A stretch of 31,328 nucleotides of DNA from a virus, in IMG/VR virus record IMGVR_UViG_3300031999_000135, positions 1 to 31,328 of that record. The stretch is one strand, 5' to 3'. The notes beneath the pieces are model-generated. The model ran no database searches. It was not told the origin of the DNA and worked only from the letters and a program-made list of their open reading frames with translations. Within the stretch, counting starts at the first letter, position 1, and the number at the start of each line of letters is the position of its first letter. The translations under genes were made by a program, and so were the position numbers. Below are positions 6,451 to 10,794 of this stretch, piece by piece.

Positions 6451-6693
6451 ATGTCAAAACAACAACCTATTATTGTAACCGGTGTAATTACTGAAGCTCT
6501 TGGAAATTCGATTTTTCGAGCTAAACTCGATAGCGGTCACATAGTAACAGCTCATTTATCTGGAAAGATTCGGTTAAATTCGATCCAGATTTTGCCATCT
6601 GATGCTGTTCTTATTGAGATGTCACCATATGATTTAACTCGCGGAAGAATTACAAAAAGATTTAATAAAAATCAGATTAAAAAAGAAGAATAA
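6451..6693 (+). CDS. infA: Translation initiation factor IF-1
   Basis: An 80-residue S1/OB-fold protein that aligns with bacterial IF-1 from end to end: GVITEALGNSIFRAKLDSG (11-29), HIVTAHLSGKIRLNSIQILP (30-49), and the hallmark D..LIEMSPYDLTRGRITKRF (about 51-70). Bacterial IF-1 is about 72 residues; the extra eight are a Lys-rich C-terminal tail (NKNQIKKEE). IF-1 binds the 30S A-site and helps start-codon selection. The strong conservation suggests a working factor, not a relic. It is the last long gene of the 5288-6693 run and lies upstream of the rnpB/tRNA island, so the phage appears to carry factors for several steps of translation. Confidence 0.92.
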   Translation: MSKQQPIIVTGVITEALGNSIFRAKLDSGHIVTAHLSGKIRLNSIQILPSDAVLIEMSPYDLTRGRITKRFNKNQIKKEE

Positions 6694-6717
6694 TTTTTAT
6701 CTATAAAAACTTTTTAT

Positions 6718-6740
6718 TAATTTTGATATATAAAATAAAA
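6718..6740 (+). promoter_or_regulatory. Candidate promoter, GATATATAAAATAAA motif
   Basis: TTTTGATATATAAAATAAAA lies 14 bases upstream of the 36-residue Lys-rich gene at 6754; same element as at 1063, 8860 and minus 8724-8750. Confidence 0.45.
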
Positions 6741-6753
6741 ATAATTAAAAACC

Positions 6754-6864
6754 ATGGCAAAAGCAAAAAAAGGAAAAGTAAAGAGTAATCCTAACAAAAA
6801 AAACAAAGGAGGCAGTAATCAACCTAAAGATAATCAAAAGAAACAAGCAGAAAAGAAAAAATAA
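6754..6864 (+). CDS. Very basic Lys-rich small protein (36 aa)
   Basis: An ATG frame of 36 codons in which about 40 percent of the residues are Lys (MAKAKKGKVKSNPNKKNKGG and a similar C-terminal half). It has no hydrophobic core, so it is likely disordered and nucleic-acid or ribosome binding. It sits just after infA and has its own candidate promoter. Comparable extreme Lys-rich peptides occur as ribosomal protein tails and DNA-condensing proteins; which, if either, applies is unknown. Confidence 0.55.
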   Translation: MAKAKKGKVKSNPNKKNKGGSNQPKDNQKKQAEKKK

Positions 6865-6865
6865 T

Positions 6866-6928
6866 ATGAACACAAATTTAAGCATATCAACATCCTTAAT
6901 AAATAGTACATCAACTGTTCCGAAATAA
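6866..6928 (+). CDS. Possible 20-residue peptide
   Basis: ATG one base after the stop of the Lys-rich gene opens a 20-codon frame rich in Ser, Thr and Asn, followed at 22 bases by a strong terminator. The tight spacing is the only support. Confidence 0.2.
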   Translation: MNTNLSISTSLINSTSTVPK

Positions 6929-6950
6929 GTATGCTCTCGTAATATGATGC

Positions 6951-6979
6951 AAAGAGAGCCCAACAGCTCTCTTTTTTTT
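6951..6979 (+). terminator. Rho-independent terminator
   Basis: AAAGAGAGC / GCTCTCTTT, nine base pairs around a short loop, followed directly by eight T. It closes the transcript that includes infA or the Lys-rich gene. Confidence 0.9.
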
Positions 6980-7007
6980 AGTTCTTTGAAAAATTTGTTT
7001 AAAAATA

Positions 7008-7039
7008 TTTTTTTATGTCAATTATTTTTATTATATTAG
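7008..7039 (+). promoter_or_regulatory. Promoter motif 1 (TGTCAAT-N9-TATATTAG) for the gene and RNA island
   Basis: TGTCAAT at 7016-7022 and TATATTAG at 7032-7039, nine-base spacer, after a terminator. It probably drives 7063-7335 and, by read-through, rnpB and the tRNA cluster, because no terminator is seen between them. Confidence 0.65.
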
Positions 7040-7062
7040 TACTATAATAAAAAATAACTATA

Positions 7063-7335
7063 ATGAAAATAGGAATTTATTACTTTAAGACTGCAAAGTC
7101 AATCCGCAATTCAATTACAAGTAAACTTATTTCTATTTCAAAAGATGGAGTTATATCTGATGAACACGAAAAAAGATTAGTAATGAGGTTATTGCAGATT
7201 TATAGCTGTAGATTTTGTGGACTTTGTTTTTATCGAGAAGAACATATATTTAAAAATGAAAGTGATGAAATTTTAAAAGGTTTAAGGTTCAGTGTCGATA
7301 GAAAAAAAAACATTACTAGATTTATCAATCAATGA
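7063..7335 (+). CDS. Hypothetical Cys-containing protein
   Basis: A 90-residue basic protein. A cluster C-x3-C-x2-C (YSCRFCGLCFYREEH, about 47-61) with a nearby His could bind a metal, but the ligand spacing does not match a family I know. The rest is amphipathic. It starts 24 bases after a promoter motif 1 box and ends 30 bases before the rnpB P1 helix, so it is probably the leader gene of the RNA island transcript. Confidence 0.55.
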   Translation: MKIGIYYFKTAKSIRNSITSKLISISKDGVISDEHEKRLVMRLLQIYSCRFCGLCFYREEHIFKNESDEILKGLRFSVDRKKNITRFINQ

Positions 7336-7365
7336 AGGGTGTCTTGCAGTTTTATTAAAAGAAAG

Positions 7366-7586
7366 TTAATAATATTAATAAAGAGAATTCGTCGCACTAA
7401 GCAGTAATGCAAGTGAGAAACATCCGAACATCACAGCTTAAAACAGGAGATGAAAATCGTTATAACTGTTGAGGATGCAACCCGAAAGAGCTTAGACGGT
7501 GAGCTGGTCTATAATAGCAAGGTTGGGGCCATTAGACAAATGACGAAATAAAGCAGAATTTGGTGTAAGCTCATATTAATATTAAT
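7366..7586 (+). ncRNA. rnpB: Miniature RNase P RNA
   Basis: The catalytic RNA that removes tRNA 5' leaders. I infer it from the layout of paired elements and conserved regions. P1: 7370-7380 with 7574-7584 (11 bp) plus GAG/CTC. P2: TTCGTC (7388-7393) with GACGAA (7542-7547). P3: CACT/AGTG capped by GCA-GTAA-TGC. P4: ACA then CCGAA (7420-7428) with TTTGGTGT (7559-7566), all pairs formed and U7423 bulged exactly as the universal bulged U of P4. CR-V reads AGACAAATG (7534-7542; E. coli AGAUGAAUG), then GCAGAA (E. coli ACAGAA). GAAAGAGC (7484-7491) and GCAAGG (7517-7522) match further conserved blocks. At about 220 bases it is far shorter than the usual 350-400; P15-P18 seem absent and the specificity domain reduced. 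The 3' end abuts a tRNA at 7590. Confidence 0.85.
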
Positions 7587-7589
7587 TTT

Positions 7590-7704
7590 GCGTCTATAGT
7601 TTAAGGAAGGAAAAGAAATTGGTACCATTTCTCGCAAGAAAATCCTTTTTAGAACGCCATTTCTAGTAAAGATGGAAGTCTTGGTTCAAATCCTGGGAGA
7701 CGCT
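7590..7704 (+). tRNA. tRNA-Thr (anticodon AGT) with a 43-base D-loop insertion
   Basis: Acceptor GCGTCT/AGACGC, D-stem GTTT (7599-7602)/GAAC (7652-7655), anticodon stem CCATTT/AGATGG with loop CTAGTAA (anticodon 7665-7667), T-loop TTCAAAT, discriminator T then C. Between the GG of the D-loop (7605-7606) and its TA (7650-7651) lies an insertion that folds by itself: AAGGA/TCCTT and AGAAAT/ATTTCT. Without it the tRNA has the usual length. The T-stem has one T-T mismatch. The A34 of a Thr tRNA is rare in bacteria. It may be a functional tRNA with an extended D-arm, an RNA with an intron-like insert, or a decayed gene. Confidence 0.65.
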
Positions 7705-7873
7705 CACTTACTGGCACAGCGCTCAATTAGTATATGAATTCCTTTAGTGGAATTTTTGGAAAGACTAACGTACGATAAATCTTTCTGGGTGTAATTGAAA
7801 GGTATAAAGTCATGACTTACCTATTATAAACACAACCTTAATCACACAGGTTTTTCAACATATACTTTTTAAT
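7705..7873 (+). other. Unassigned structured spacer in the tRNA cluster
   Basis: 169 bases with several inverted repeats: TCAATTA/TAATTGA, GAATTCC/GGAATTT, GAAAGA/TCTTTC, the palindrome AAGTCATGACTT inside AGGTA/TACCT, and AACCT/AGGTT followed by five T (about 7842-7865). No T-arm consensus, so no tRNA can be closed. A 13-codon frame starts at 7733. CTGGGTGTAATTG here recurs as CTGGGTGTAATCG in the 8038-8120 spacer. It may be a further divergent RNA or the ruins of one. Confidence 0.4.
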
Positions 7874-7947
7874 GCCTCTATCGTATAGTTGGTTTATTAC
7901 GCTAGATTTGTACTCTTGAAAGTGGGGTTCGATTCCTCATAGAGGCT
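7874..7947 (+). tRNA. tRNA-Thr (anticodon TGT)
   Basis: 74 bases. Acceptor GCCTCTA/TAGAGGC perfect, D-stem GTA/TAC, anticodon loop TTTGTAC (anticodon TGT), T-arm TGGGG-TTCGATT-CCTCA, discriminator T, C74 only. The anticodon stem has one mismatch. Confidence 0.92.
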
Positions 7948-7955
7948 CTTTTATT

Positions 7956-8037
7956 GGAAGATAGCATGCAAGGTGCATAACAGGACTTGAAATCCTGGCC
8001 AACCTTCGGGTTGAGGTTTCGATTACTTTATCTTCCG
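7956..8037 (+). tRNA. tRNA-Ser (anticodon TGA)
   Basis: 82 bases, class II. Acceptor GGAAGAT/ATCTTCC, anticodon stem CAGGA/TCCTG with loop CTTGAAA, long variable arm CAACC-TTCG-GGTTG, T-loop TTCGATT, discriminator G as usual for serine. The D-arm is compact and lacks a standard loop. Confidence 0.92.
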
Positions 8038-8120
8038 CACTGGGTGTAATCGTGGGGCAAACCATGTCTTCAGGTAATACTAGTTCTGATGAAGCATTTG
8101 ATGCTGATGCAGCCCAGTTT
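8038..8120 (+). other. Structured, coding-like spacer between two tRNA-Ser genes
   Basis: CTGGG (8040-8044) can pair with CCCAG near its 3' end, and GCAT-TTG-ATGC forms a hairpin inside. The segment is less AT-rich than its surroundings. A frame from ATG 8064 to TAA 8141 encodes a 25-residue acidic peptide (MSSGNTSSDEAFDADAAQFG at its N-terminus) and runs into the next tRNA. Whether it is an RNA, a peptide or debris is undecided. Confidence 0.35.
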
Positions 8121-8205
8121 GGAGGATTGACTGAGTGGTAAAGTATTAGTCTCGAAAACTAAAGTCATCGTTAAAGGTGCGTGGGTTCAATTCCTATATC
8201 CTCCG
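8121..8205 (+). tRNA. tRNA-Ser (anticodon CGA)
   Basis: 85 bases, class II. Acceptor GGAGGAT/ATCCTCC, D-stem ACT/AGT with GAGTGGTAA loop, anticodon stem TTAGT/ACTAA with loop CTCGAAA, extended variable arm, T-loop TTCAATT, discriminator G. Confidence 0.92.
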
Positions 8206-8210
8206 CTTTT

Positions 8211-8232
8211 TGGAAGATGGCCAGGACTGTAA
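8211..8232 (+). other. tRNA-Ser 5'-half-like fragment
   Basis: GGAAGATGGCCAGGACT at about 8212-8228 resembles the start of tRNA-Ser(TGA) (GGAAGATAG...CAGGACT) with most of the D-arm missing, directly before tRNA-Ser(GCT). It looks like a leftover of tandem duplication. Confidence 0.35.
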
Positions 8233-8318
8233 GGAAAGTAAAATAGTTAGGACACTATCCTCGTCTGCTAAGCGAAGGGGGCAGTAAAACGTCTGAGTTT
8301 CGAGTACTCTGCTTTCCG
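8233..8318 (+). tRNA. tRNA-Ser (anticodon GCT)
   Basis: 86 bases, class II. Acceptor GGAAAGT/GCTTTCC, D-stem ATAGT/ACTAT, anticodon loop CTGCTAA, extended variable arm, T-loop TTCGAGT, discriminator G. Reads AGY codons. Confidence 0.9.
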
Positions 8319-8321
8319 CAA

Positions 8322-8338
8322 ACTTTCTTATTAGAAAG
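8322..8338 (+). other. Hairpin between tRNA genes
   Basis: CTTTCT-TATT-AGAAAG, six base pairs with a four-base loop, between tRNA-Ser(GCT) and tRNA-Thr(CGT). Possibly a processing signal. Confidence 0.4.
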
Positions 8339-8343
8339 AGAAT

Positions 8344-8417
8344 TGCCTTTATAATATAAATGGCTATTATACATAATTCGTAATTATGATATTAGGATTC
8401 GATTTCCTATAAAGGCT
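8344..8417 (+). tRNA. tRNA-Thr (anticodon CGT)
   Basis: 74 bases. Acceptor GCCTTTA/TAAAGGC, anticodon stem CATAA/TTATG with loop TTCGTAA, T-arm TAGGA-TTCGATT-TCCTA perfect, discriminator T then C. Acceptor and D-arm resemble tRNA-Thr(TGT), so the two are probably duplicates with a changed anticodon arm. Confidence 0.93.
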
Positions 8418-8440
8418 CAAATTAAAATAAAAATAACAAA

Positions 8441-8548
8441 ATGAAAACTATTAAAACAATTAGTGTAATTAATGAATTTTATGATTTTCTAATTTTCTTT
8501 TTATTACCAATGTGTGTATTCCCTATTTTAAATATATTATTATCTTAA
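8441..8548 (+). CDS. Small membrane peptide (35 aa)
   Basis: An ATG frame of 35 codons with a single hydrophobic segment (FYDFLIFFLLPMCVFPILNI, about 13-32), so a one-pass membrane peptide is likely. It starts 23 bases after tRNA-Thr(CGT). Its stop codon overlaps the stop codon of the convergent minus-strand gene 8545-8721. No family known. Confidence 0.45.
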   Translation: MKTIKTISVINEFYDFLIFFLLPMCVFPILNILLS

Positions 8549-8721
8549 AATTTCTTTTTTGAAATTTTTAAACATACAAATAATAGTATACCGCCCCAAA
8601 TAGGAGCTGTTACCCACAACCAAGGCCAATTGATTATATAAAGTAATTTAAGAACAAAGAGAGTAATTACTATAAAAAACCATGAAAAAAACCAGATGTT
8701 TGATAAAGTTGATTCAGTCAT
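8545..8721 (-). CDS. Small two-helix membrane protein (paralogue of 6246-6449)
   Basis: A 58-residue minus-strand frame from ATG at 8721. Two hydrophobic segments surround a Trp-rich turn NWPWLWVTAPIWGG that matches the turn TWSWQWVLIPVWGP of the plus-strand gene at 6246, so the two are paralogues. The C-terminus is basic (KISKKKF). It is the only minus-strand gene in the first 21 kb and has its own candidate promoter upstream at 8724-8750. It overlaps the 3' end of the convergent 35-residue frame by four bases. Confidence 0.65.
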   Translation of the reverse strand: MTESTLSNIWFFSWFFIVITLFVLKLLYIINWPWLWVTAPIWGGILLFVCLKISKKKF

Positions 8722-8723
8722 AT

Positions 8724-8750
8724 ATATTTTATTTATATATTTCTAAAATT
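8724..8750 (-). promoter_or_regulatory. Candidate promoter, ATATATAAATAAA motif (minus strand)
   Basis: On the minus strand TTTTAGAAATATATAAATAAAA ends just before the ATG at 8721. It is the same element as at 1063, 6718 and 8860, here reading in the other direction, which supports a true promoter. Confidence 0.45.
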
Positions 8751-8773
8751 AATTCAGAATAATAAGAAAATAA

Positions 8774-8858
8774 GGAGAGTAATGCGACTAGGATGTTGTC
8801 ATCGTCTGGAAAGCGAATGGATCTAAGTAAGATTGAGTTTCGAGTACTCTACTCTCCG
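8774..8858 (+). tRNA. tRNA-Ser (anticodon GGA)
   Basis: 85 bases, class II. Acceptor GGAGAGT/ACTCTCC, D-stem GCGAC/GTTGT, anticodon loop CTGGAAA, extended variable arm with ATCT/AGAT, T-loop TTCGAGT shared with tRNA-Ser(GCT), discriminator G then C. With the UGA, CGA and GCU genes it completes a full serine set. Confidence 0.9.
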
Positions 8859-8859
8859 C

Positions 8860-8881
8860 TTTAGGAATATATAAAATAAAC
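8860..8881 (+). promoter_or_regulatory. Candidate promoter, AATATATAAAATAAA motif
   Basis: TTTAGGAATATATAAAATAA immediately follows tRNA-Ser(GGA) and precedes the ATG at 8885 by only a few bases. Its position right at the gene start would give a very short leader. Confidence 0.4.
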
Positions 8882-8884
8882 ACT

Positions 8885-9280
8885 ATGAAACTAGATTCAA
8901 TTTTTCCAAACTCCAACACTAAAATTTCAAAAGAAATTTTTTTAAAAGTTTATAATAGCCATCCTGCTAATAAATGGACTAAATTTATATTTCGTTATTT
9001 TTCAAAAGAAACTAAACAAGAAAATCGTTGGTTAAGCAAACTTGTTACAATAATTCTTTTAAGTCTTTTTATCTTAGGTTTTATTAGTACAATATTACAC
9101 TTTAATAATATTTTTATGGGTATTGTAACTATTTTATTTACATTAATTTTATTATTTGTTACAGTTTCAATGTTTATCGCAGCAATGATAAATAATGTAA
9201 GAATAAAAAAGATTCGAAAAGAATTAAAATTATCTATAAAAGAATATAACTATTATGCATCAATGTACTTATCAAAATAA
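8885..9280 (+). CDS. Two-helix membrane protein
   Basis: A 131-residue protein: a basic soluble N-terminus (1-52), two long membrane helices (about 55-74 and 78-104) and a basic amphipathic C-terminus (IKKIRKELKLSIKEYN). The topology resembles a hairpin with both ends in the cytoplasm. No known family and no catalytic motif. It follows the last tRNA of the island and is itself followed by an intergenic stretch with a promoter motif 1 copy. Confidence 0.6.
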   Translation: MKLDSIFPNSNTKISKEIFLKVYNSHPANKWTKFIFRYFSKETKQENRWLSKLVTIILLSLFILGFISTILHFNNIFMGIVTILFTLILLFVTVSMFIAAMINNVRIKKIRKELKLSIKEYNYYASMYLSK

Positions 9281-9352
9281 TATGCCCAAAGTTGATTAGG
9301 TAAAATTAAATTTACAATTTAAAACTTTAATAAAACTTTAACAATATTTTCT

Positions 9353-9381
9353 CACATATATCAAATATTTTATTATATTTG
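9353..9381 (+). promoter_or_regulatory. Promoter motif 1 (TATCAAA-N8-TATATTTG)
   Basis: TATCAAA at 9359-9365 and TATATTTG at 9374-9381. The second box is a perfect Bacteroidota -7 element (TAnnTTTG). It drives 9406-9909 and, probably, the lone CRISPR-like repeat beyond. Confidence 0.65.
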
Positions 9382-9405
9382 TATCAATATTTAAAAATTA
9401 TAATT

Positions 9406-9606
9406 ATGACATCAGAAAAAGTACTTAGTCCAATTAGAGATGACAAAATGAACTCACATCTTAATGAAAGTGAAGTATGGAAAAATGCCTATCATCCTGA
9501 AGAAGTAACGGATGAAATTCGTGCTAAATATCCTTATTGGTTTAGATACACAATTAAATTCAATAACACCATTCCAGTTCAATGCACAAAATTCGAAACA
9601 CTATAA
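9406..9606 (+). CDS. Hypothetical protein
   Basis: 66 residues from the ATG at 9406. A TTG 27 bases earlier would extend the frame, but it lies inside the promoter -7 box, so the ATG is preferred. The protein is acidic with several Trp and Tyr (SEVWKNAYHPEEV, KYPYWFRYTIKFN) and may form a small mixed domain. It starts 25 bases after the promoter box and the next frame begins 7 bases after its stop. Not recognised. Confidence 0.6.
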   Translation: MTSEKVLSPIRDDKMNSHLNESEVWKNAYHPEEVTDEIRAKYPYWFRYTIKFNNTIPVQCTKFETL

Positions 9607-9612
9607 AAGCTT

Positions 9613-9909
9613 ATGTTTAATAAGGATAATAAAATGAAAGGCTGTGTTATTTTTAAAGAAGAAAATGGTTTTCCCAAAGATATAATTATTGAAACTACAG
9701 AATATGAAGATTTTGAGTCAGAATTCAAAGGATATAAATCATTTTTTAAAGATAAAAATGGAAAACTAATAGCAGAATTTTGTCACAATGATTTAAGAGC
9801 AAGAATTCATTGGGTAAATGGTTATTTTACAGGATTAAGAGAACTTATGCCAAATTATGTGCCCAAAGTAGCTCCTCTTATGGAAGCAATATTAAAAGCA
9901 AAAAAATAA
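9613..9909 (+). CDS. Hypothetical protein
   Basis: A 98-residue protein; a second ATG at 9634 (MKGCVIFKEENGFP) is also a reasonable start. The beta-alternating pattern (GCVIFKEENGFP, KLIAEFCHNDLRARIHW) followed by a C-terminal helix suggests a small alpha-beta fold. No family recognised. It ends 11 bases before the lone CRISPR-like repeat, so repeat and gene share a transcript. It could be checked as a protein partner or anti-CRISPR neighbour. Confidence 0.55.
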   Translation: MFNKDNKMKGCVIFKEENGFPKDIIIETTEYEDFESEFKGYKSFFKDKNGKLIAEFCHNDLRARIHWVNGYFTGLRELMPNYVPKVAPLMEAILKAKK

Positions 9910-9920
9910 TCAATTTTATT

Positions 9921-9949
9921 ATCGCGCCCCGGGGCGCGTGGATTGAAAC
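9921..9949 (+). CRISPR. Solitary type I-C-like CRISPR repeat (candidate RNA anti-CRISPR)
   Basis: 29 bases: TCGCGCCCC, then GGGGCGCG, then TGGATTGAAAC. The usual type I-C repeat (32 bases) has the same TCGCGCCCC, a short loop, GGGCGCG and the same 11-base 3' part that becomes the crRNA 5' handle. Here the loop is reduced, so CGCGCCCCGGGGCGCG is a perfect 16-base palindrome. It is the most GC-rich stretch in a very AT-rich neighbourhood, lies between two genes, and no second repeat or spacer array follows. Solitary phage repeats act as RNA anti-CRISPRs (Racr) by sequestering Cas proteins; that function is inferred here. Confidence 0.8.
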
Positions 9950-9982
9950 GGTAAATAATTACTAAATTTAAAAATTAAAATT

Positions 9983-10252
9983 ATGTCAAAGATTAAGAAA
10001 CCGTCAGAATTATGTCTCGGAAAAGCTGCACAGGCTTGGTGTACTGAAAAAACAAGTAGTAAGGTAATGGATGAAGATTTGGCTTATGCCTTTGCTGAAA
10101 TACTTGATGAAATTTGGGGAAAACCTTGGCTTGGAAATGCCACAACAGCAGAAATGCTTGATGAACTTGATGCAAGAAATATTAATGCAAAGAAACATAC
10201 AGTGAAACTAAGAAAGGTCATGGATTTGGAATACAAAACTGTCAATTCATAA
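9983..10252 (+). CDS. Hypothetical protein downstream of the CRISPR-like repeat
   Basis: An 89-residue soluble protein with a Trp- and Ala-rich helical first part (LCLGKAAQAWCTEKTS, AYAFAEILDEIWGKPWLGN, about 10-50) and a second helical half (TTAEMLDELDARNINAKKHT). Small phage proteins with this look, ending in a basic tail, are common but uncharacterised. It begins 33 bases after the repeat, so a Racr-Aca-like unit is possible, although no helix-turn-helix is evident. Codon use is a little less AT-rich than its neighbours. Confidence 0.6.
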   Translation: MSKIKKPSELCLGKAAQAWCTEKTSSKVMDEDLAYAFAEILDEIWGKPWLGNATTAEMLDELDARNINAKKHTVKLRKVMDLEYKTVNS

Positions 10253-10265
10253 ACTCGGTAACCTA

Positions 10266-10787
10266 ATGGCAGCGCACAAAAAAATAATCTTAGTTGGTCC
10301 AGCCGGCGCAGGAAAAGATTTCATCAAAAGTAAATTTCGTGAAAAAGGTTTTATTTGTGATGTGTCATACACAACACGTAAACCTAGAGAAGGAGAAAAA
10401 TACGGAGAAGATTATAACTTTATAAGTCGATCAGAATTTACATTGCGAATATCTCAGGGGGCTTTTTATGAACACATTAAGCATGGAGAGTATTTTTACG
10501 GTACTGGATTATATGAATGGAATAATTCAGATGTGTTTATTATGGAAACGGATGGGATTGCTCATATTAAAGCAGAAGATCGCCCCAATTGTTTAGTTAT
10601 TTTTATTAATACTCCTTTAGAAATTAGAAGAAAACGATTAGAAGAACGTGGATGGAATGAAATAAAAATCATGAACAGAATAAATATTGATCAACAAAAA
10701 TTCAATGTAATTGCCTTTATGGATTTTGATTTTCAAATAAGTAGTGTTTCTTATTCTCAAGGTTTACCTAATTTTAATAAAATGTAA
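10266..10787 (+). CDS. Guanylate-kinase-like nucleotide kinase
   Basis: A 173-residue P-loop protein. Walker A is GPAGAGKD (11-18), and the region YTTRKPREGEKYGEDYNF (about 35-52) matches the guanylate kinase GMP-binding stretch (YTTR.PR.GE..G.DY.F). EHIKHGEYFYGTG (about 69-81) resembles the following conserved part. It is shorter than typical bacterial Gmk (about 205 residues) and divergent towards the C-terminus. Guanylate kinase makes GDP from GMP, supplying phage DNA and RNA synthesis. A different nucleoside monophosphate specificity is possible. A tRNA-like RNA begins 8 bases after the stop. Confidence 0.8.
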   Translation: MAAHKKIILVGPAGAGKDFIKSKFREKGFICDVSYTTRKPREGEKYGEDYNFISRSEFTLRISQGAFYEHIKHGEYFYGTGLYEWNNSDVFIMETDGIAHIKAEDRPNCLVIFINTPLEIRRKRLEERGWNEIKIMNRINIDQQKFNVIAFMDFDFQISSVSYSQGLPNFNKM

Positions 10788-10794
10788 AATAGAT

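Noticed and set aside
7366-7586. Group I intron or other tRNA-cluster RNA (GOLLD/ROOL-like) instead of RNase P RNA
   Set aside because: No group I P7/P8 core strings; far too short for GOLLD or ROOL; the order P1-P2-P3-P4 with bulged U and AGAnnAAUG fits RNase P RNA.
7659-7675. Amber suppressor tRNA reading UAG (CTA in the anticodon loop of 7590-7704)
   Set aside because: With the best-paired stem the seven-base loop is CTAGTAA and the anticodon is AGT. CTA would be at positions 32-34.
9379-9405. TTG start for the gene ending at 9606
   Set aside because: It lies inside the -7 box of promoter motif 1; the ATG at 9406 is the sensible start.
9921-9949. Rho-independent terminator at the GC palindrome
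   Set aside because: The hairpin has no loop and is followed by TGGATTGAAACGG, not a T-tract. The 11-base handle match to type I-C repeats is exact.
9921-9982. Mini CRISPR array
   Set aside because: Only one repeat is present; the next 33 bases are AT-rich leader of the following gene with no second repeat.
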